Below, in pieces: positions 7,793 to 10,999 of a stretch of DNA of 10,999 nucleotides. Source of the stretch: Cytophagales bacterium (GTDB lineage Bacteria; Bacteroidota; Bacteroidia; Cytophagales; UBA9547); assembly GCA_025360395.1 (NCBI GenBank), contig JANYCH010000200.1, positions 1 through 10,999 on the forward strand, read 5' to 3'. Under the pieces are notes generated by a model. It was not told where the DNA came from. It ran no database searches and saw nothing but the letters and a program-made list of their open reading frames with translations. Both the position numbers and the translations under genes were made by a program. The number at the start of each line of letters is the position of its first letter. Within the stretch, counting starts at the first letter, position 1.

Positions 7793-7825
7793 GAAAAGTA
7801 TTTGAATTTAACCTATACTGTGCAA
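7793..7825 (-). promoter_or_regulatory. Candidate dnaG promoter (Bacteroidota type)
   Basis: On the minus strand TTG (complement of 7823-7825) is followed after 22 nt by TACTTTTC (complement of 7793-7800), which matches the Bacteroidota -7 box TAnnTTTG at all but the last base. If real, transcription would begin near 7786 and the heptamer array would lie in the dnaG 5' leader. The match is imperfect in AT-rich DNA, so chance is possible. Confidence 0.3.
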
Positions 7826-7904
7826 TTTATTAAGGTGTTTGATTGGAGCTCTTACAGAATGAAAAGTTTTGAAAAATCAGGGTCTAACGAATTTGCAGAG
7901 TCCC

Positions 7905-7975
7905 ACTCACAACTCATAACCCACAACTGATTAACCCCCACTCATAACTCAAAACTCACAACCCACAACTGATTA
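7905..7975 (-). repeat. Heptamer repeat array running into the rhomboid stop codon
   Basis: Ten consecutive 7-bp units stay in perfect phase from 7905 to 7974, plus one base. On the plus strand the units are variants of ACTCAYA: ACTCACA and ACTCATA twice each, ACCCACA twice, ACTCAAA once, with ACTGATT closing each half and one AACCCCC in between. A higher-order duplication is visible: the 16-mer AACCCACAACTGATTA occurs at 7918-7933 and 7960-7975, 42 bp apart. The second ACTGATT plus the next base supplies the rhomboid TAA stop (complement of 7973-7975). On the minus strand the unit reads TRTGAGT, similar to ATTGAGT of the array before dnaG but in opposite orientation. Confidence 0.85.
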
Positions 7976-8854
7976 CGTCTGACTGGCGTGAAAAAGCTTT
8001 TGCTTTTCATCTTTTGTGAGGCTTTCATAACCAGTTTGTGAGATTTTATCAAGTATTTTATCAATATCCTCTTGAGAAGGTGTTCCTGTCACTTTGGTTT
8101 TAACCGGGTTTTTGAAAGTCACTTTTAATTGCTTGTCCTTTTTAAACACAGTTTCAAAATAACTAAATGTTGTATTGATAGGCTTTCCAATATCGGTTCC
8201 TTTTTTTAATTGCCTGATAAATATGAAACCAATTAAAGCTCCTCCAAGATGTGCAATATTACCTCCGGCATTGGTACTTGTAGTTTGTGCAATTGATATA
8301 ATAAGATAAAAAAGGGCAATGTATTTGATCCGCACTGGGCCAAAAAAAAGCAAATTCATTGTATAATCCGGCACTAAAGTAGCTGCTGCAGTAACTATTG
8401 CATATACCCCAGCTGACGCTCCCAATAAAACAGAATTAGAAACATTCGAAGAAAAATACGGAATAGTATTATAAGCAAGAATGTATAAAATCCCTCCTAG
8501 GAACCCACCTAATATATAAAGAGAAGTAATTCTTTTACTCCCGATCAAATCGCCGATAATCTGGCCGAACCAATACATTACCAAAAGGTTGAAAAGGATG
8601 TGAAAGGGATCTTCATGAAGAATAAAATAGGTAAAAATGGTCCAGGGCCTTGTTATAAAAACAGATAAGTTAGCCGGTAACTCTAGCCAGCTTAGTATTT
8701 CATTATAAATCCCTCGGTTCCTGCTTAAAGTTAAAATAACATTAAGAACTAGCAGGACAAGAAATACAATAACATTTAAAAATATGATTTGATTAAGACT
8801 GTTATCCTTTTTTCGAAAGGCGTTTTTAATGTCATCAATAAAACTGCTCATCAT
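7973..8854 (-). CDS. Rhomboid-family intramembrane serine protease
   Basis: A 293-residue inner-membrane protein with about six to seven hydrophobic segments between residues 22 and 214. The rhomboid dyad is visible: Ser147 in LLGASAGVYAI and His202 in NIAHLGGALIG. The oxyanion-hole signature HEDPFHILFNLLVMYWFG gives His85 and Asn89. The family cleaves transmembrane helices of substrate proteins; the substrate here is unknown. After the last helix, a soluble tail of about 80 residues ends in a helical DIDKILDKISQTGYESLTKDE segment (written 20 of its residues or fewer: key residues Asp263, Ile267, Gly275, Leu279), which I associate with Bacteroidota rhomboids (a DUF6576-like tail). Two ATG codons lie in tandem at the start (complement of 8849-8854), and the first is taken. 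Unlike its neighbours it has a strong Shine-Dalgarno site. Its stop codon is part of a heptamer repeat. Confidence 0.95.
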   Translation of the reverse strand: MMSSFIDDIKNAFRKKDNSLNQIIFLNVIVFLVLLVLNVILTLSRNRGIYNEILSWLELPANLSVFITRPWTIFTYFILHEDPFHILFNLLVMYWFGQIIGDLIGSKRITSLYILGGFLGGILYILAYNTIPYFSSNVSNSVLLGASAGVYAIVTAAATLVPDYTMNLLFFGPVRIKYIALFYLIISIAQTTSTNAGGNIAHLGGALIGFIFIRQLKKGTDIGKPINTTFSYFETVFKKDKQLKVTFKNPVKTKVTGTPSQEDIDKILDKISQTGYESLTKDEKQKLFHASQT

Positions 8855-8859
8855 AAGTA

Positions 8860-8865
8860 CTCCTC
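8860..8865 (-). promoter_or_regulatory. Strong Shine-Dalgarno site for the rhomboid gene
   Basis: GAGGAG on the minus strand ends 5 nt before the first ATG. None of the other gene starts visible in this window (gene at 853, uvrA, SemiSWEET, phosphatase, dnaG, ilvB) has a comparable site, as is usual for Bacteroidota. It supports the first of the two tandem ATGs as start, though the second would also be within reach. Confidence 0.55.
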
Positions 8866-8874
8866 GAATTCACA

Positions 8875-8905
8875 TAAAATTAACACAAGACATAAACTTA
8901 ATCAA
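8875..8905 (-). promoter_or_regulatory. Candidate rhomboid promoter
   Basis: On the minus strand TTG (complement of 8903-8905), 20 nt of spacer, then TAATTTTA (complement of 8875-8882), one mismatch from TAnnTTTG. The spacing is in the normal Bacteroidota range, and the implied leader of about 15 nt includes the Shine-Dalgarno site. The AT-rich context makes chance matches likely. Confidence 0.35.
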
Positions 8906-9042
8906 CTATTATGCCCGATTGTTCAGTTTTTCTAAAAATTTAAGCCACAGTTCCTGTTTTTTTGATATTTAGGTTAAACTTTCTTAAGCAGGATCATTTT
9001 ATAGTTTTTACTGTAAATTTTCTTCTTAAAATAATAACTTAG

Positions 9043-9050
9043 TATATTTG
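9043..9050 (+). promoter_or_regulatory. ilvB promoter, -7 box
   Basis: TATATTTG is an exact match to the Bacteroidota -7 consensus TAnnTTTG, 26 nt before the ilvB ATG, implying a leader of roughly 20 nt. No clear TTG -33 box exists at the expected distance; the area is T-rich (around 9018-9022). A palindrome, TTTAC-T-GTAAA, at 9007-9017 lies just upstream and could be an operator, but it is short and AT-rich. The short leader leaves no room for a classical attenuator. Confidence 0.5.
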
Positions 9051-9076
9051 TTATCATAACCCACAGTTCAGTTTCC

Positions 9077-10843
9077 ATGAAGATTAAGTTAAGGGGTGCA
9101 GATTATATTATTAAAATACTTGAGTTGTTGGAGGTTGAGGCACTCTTTGCTTATCCAGGAGGTGCAATTTTGCCAATCTACGATGCACTCGCATTCAGTA
9201 ATATAAATGACATACTTGTCCGCCATGAGCAGGCCGCAGCTTTTGCTGCTAACGGTTTTGCAAGGGTAAAAGGTAAGCCTGGTTTTTGCCTGGCCACTTC
9301 CGGGCCCGGTGCAACCAACCTTGTTACGGGCATTGCAGATGCATATGCTGATAGCGTTCCAATGATCGCCATTACAGGACAGGTAAATTTACCGCTCATT
9401 GGTACAGACGCTTTTCAAGAAACCGATATAACAGGAATATGTCTTCCGATAACCAAAAGGTGTTATCTTATTAAAGATCTCGTGCATGCTGAAAGGATTT
9501 TCCGCGAAGCATATGAAACTGCCATAAATGATCGTCCGGGACCTGTTTTGGTCGATGTTCCAAGAAGTATTCAATTGTCTTTTATAGAAATAGACGAAGA
9601 TTGGGAAAGCAAATTTATCAAACCCCAATTCAAAAGATTAAAGAAATTCGGTCAGGAAGAGTTGCAGAAAGCAAGTCAGTTAATGGCCGATGCTAAAAAA
9701 CCGCTTATTCTTTGTGGACATGGTGTCCTTCTTTCCGATGCCTGGAAAGAAATGAGGGAATTTATTAAAAAAGAACAAATTCCAGCGGTTTCTACCATAT
9801 TGGGAATGGGCATTTTTGAATCTGGAGAACCTTTGTACTTCAACTGGCTTGGAATGCACGGCATGAAATATGCCAACTTAGCAGTGCAGGATGCCGATTT
9901 GATTATTGCCATGGGCATACGGTTCGATGACCGGATAACAGGCCGTTTAAAAGACTTCGCTCCCAATGCAAAAATTATCCATTGCGATATAGACAGCAGT
10001 GAGCAAGACAAAAATGTAAATGTTGAAGTTTTTCTTCACGGCGATATGAAACTTATTTTAGATGAGCTTCCAAGTTCAGCTACAGAAAATAGTTTGATGA
10101 ACCGTCGTTTATGGTTCAATGAATTAAATGAACTTCGCGATCAGTATCCTATAAAAAGCGTTGATTACGACGTGTTCAACATGATCACGGCTATTGATGT
10201 TTTAGAAAAACTTTCGCCTGAAGACATAATTGTAACTACAGATGTTGGTCAGCACCAGATGTGGGCAGGGCAATATTTAAATAAAATGCACCCGAACCAT
10301 TTTTTAACATCAGGTGGTTTAGGATCAATGGGTTTTGGTTTTCCTGCAGCCATGGGAGCACAGGCAGCTTTCCCGGATAAAAATGTTTGGTGCATTACTG
10401 GTGATGGATCTTTCCAGATGAACCTTCAGGAACTCATCACCTGTGTACAGGAACAATGGCCAATAAAAATATTATTGCTTGACAATAGTTATCTTGGAAT
10501 GGTACGTCAATGGCAAGAGCAATTTTATAATAAGAATTATTCAGGAGTAGATATTTTGAACCCTGATTATTTGTTACTGGCAAAAGCCTATGGCGTAAGT
10601 GCAGCTTCTGCAACAAATGCAGAAGAATTGGCACAGGCCATTACTCAGGCATATAAAACAAAAGGGCCATTTCTTGTTCATGCAAGGGTTTTAAAGGAAG
10701 ACAACGTATTGCCCATGGTAGCACCAGGTGCCAGTTTGAGCGAAACGATATATTATGCCCAGGATGTACCTGTCAACGACAAAAAACTTCTAGAAAAAAA
10801 TGCAAAAAAATTACTGGCTCATAAAGTGCAATCACACGCCTGA
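9077..10843 (+). CDS. ilvB: Acetolactate (acetohydroxyacid) synthase, large catalytic subunit
   Basis: A 588-residue thiamine-diphosphate enzyme that condenses two pyruvates, or pyruvate plus 2-oxobutyrate, in the first common step of valine, leucine and isoleucine synthesis. The three family domains are present. The N-terminal PYR domain carries the catalytic glutamate Glu51 (RHEQAA) and the SGPGATN loop (75-81). The middle domain spans about 195-335. The C-terminal PP domain has the cofactor/Mg motif GDGS (442-445) with Asn449, and the MVRQWQ segment with Trp479, a residue linked to herbicide sensitivity. Length is normal. The full AHAS set of residues, and the adjacent ACT-domain gene, argue for the biosynthetic enzyme rather than a catabolic acetolactate synthase or oxalyl-CoA decarboxylase. 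The start at ATG 9077 follows an exact -7 box and has no Shine-Dalgarno site. It is the first gene of its operon here, divergent from the rhomboid gene. Confidence 0.97.
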   Translation: MKIKLRGADYIIKILELLEVEALFAYPGGAILPIYDALAFSNINDILVRHEQAAAFAANGFARVKGKPGFCLATSGPGATNLVTGIADAYADSVPMIAITGQVNLPLIGTDAFQETDITGICLPITKRCYLIKDLVHAERIFREAYETAINDRPGPVLVDVPRSIQLSFIEIDEDWESKFIKPQFKRLKKFGQEELQKASQLMADAKKPLILCGHGVLLSDAWKEMREFIKKEQIPAVSTILGMGIFESGEPLYFNWLGMHGMKYANLAVQDADLIIAMGIRFDDRITGRLKDFAPNAKIIHCDIDSSEQDKNVNVEVFLHGDMKLILDELPSSATENSLMNRRLWFNELNELRDQYPIKSVDYDVFNMITAIDVLEKLSPEDIIVTTDVGQHQMWAGQYLNKMHPNHFLTSGGLGSMGFGFPAAMGAQAAFPDKNVWCITGDGSFQMNLQELITCVQEQWPIKILLLDNSYLGMVRQWQEQFYNKNYSGVDILNPDYLLLAKAYGVSAASATNAEELAQAITQAYKTKGPFLVHARVLKEDNVLPMVAPGASLSETIYYAQDVPVNDKKLLEKNAKKLLAHKVQSHA

Positions 10844-10999
10844 AACCGTCGATAAGATCATGCTTTCCTTCAGAAAAAGAGGAATGATGGTTGATATGTT
10901 ACATTATAAAAAGATTACAGAAGACACTTCTGAATGTGAAGTTGCATTTGAGGATACAGCTGAAAGTGCTGAAAGAATCCGGAAAAATATTCTGAGACT
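10800..10999 (+). CDS. IlvM-like ACT-domain small subunit of acetolactate synthase (3' end outside window)
   Basis: A second frame opens at ATG 10800 inside the end of ilvB and overlaps it by 44 nt. The frame is closed upstream by TAG at 10791-10793, so this is the only usable ATG apart from one at 10860 that would cut the domain. Sixty-six residues are visible before the window ends. The segment PETVDKIMLSFRKRGMMVDM (residues 14-33) resembles the E. coli IlvM segment PETLERVLRVVRHRGFHVCS, and FEDTAESAERIRKNI fits the second ACT helix. Such subunits bind the large subunit and set its activity and feedback response. The N-terminus begins directly with the ACT fold, suggesting a short IlvM-type (about 80-90 residues) rather than a long IlvN-type subunit; the missing end could change that. 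The A-rich sequence before the ATG suits Bacteroidota initiation, and the overlap suggests translational coupling. Confidence 0.8.
   Translation, partial: MQKNYWLIKCNHTPETVDKIMLSFRKRGMMVDMLHYKKITEDTSECEVAFEDTAESAERIRKNILR

Noticed and set aside
8911..8943. Ten-codon ORF (MPDCSVFLKI) upstream of ilvB as a possible attenuation leader peptide
   Set aside because: It has only one Val, one Leu and one Ile, no following terminator hairpin is visible, and it lies upstream of the best promoter candidate, so it would not be on the ilvB transcript.
10860..10862. ATG at 10860 as a non-overlapping start for the ACT-domain subunit
   Set aside because: It would remove the PETVDKI segment, which is part of the conserved ACT fold; the ATG at 10800 retains it.
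1..10999. Defence system, prophage, CRISPR array or transposase
   Set aside because: All long ORFs are accounted for by housekeeping or metabolic genes; repeats present are heptamer or 84-bp types without CRISPR-like spacer structure.

Overview
The window looks like chromosomal DNA of a Bacteroidota member, probably from the Cytophagales/Sphingobacteria side; that finer placement is a guess. Reasons: AT-rich intergenic regions, nearly every gene lacking a Shine-Dalgarno site, an exact Bacteroidota-type -7 box (TAnnTTTG) before ilvB, a rhomboid protease with a C-terminal tail I associate with this phylum, and heptamer-type and hairpin-type intergenic repeats of a kind I recall from these genomes. 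The coding content is mostly housekeeping. I see no phage, transposase, CRISPR, tRNA, rRNA or defence island.

Layout. (1) 2-1311, plus strand: the C-terminal end of a molybdopterin oxidoreductase and, 2 nt later, a small helical protein, probably one operon. (2) 1312-1650: gene-free, ending in a pyrimidine-rich leader before uvrA (1651-4488), the excision-repair damage sensor. (3) A convergent SemiSWEET-type sugar transporter (4522-4779, minus). (4) A low-molecular-weight protein-tyrosine phosphatase (4992-5468, plus). (5) 5457-5776: a repeat-filled gene-free stretch with an imperfect tandem duplication and a perfect hairpin. (6) dnaG primase (5797-7719, minus), which appears to start at TTG. 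(7) 7720-7975: two heptamer arrays, one touching the dnaG start and one running into the rhomboid stop codon. (8) A rhomboid protease (7973-8854, minus). (9) Divergently, ilvB (9077-10843, plus), overlapped by 44 nt by the start of an IlvM-like ACT-domain subunit cut by the window end.

How genes work together: the ilvB product and the ACT-domain subunit should form acetohydroxyacid synthase, the first common enzyme of valine/leucine/isoleucine synthesis. The molybdoenzyme and its small neighbour probably act together in redox or nitrogen metabolism. UvrA and DnaG are independent DNA-maintenance genes. The most unusual feature is not a protein system. It is a family of 7-bp-periodic repeats that meets three gene boundaries exactly: the phosphatase stop, the dnaG start and the rhomboid stop.
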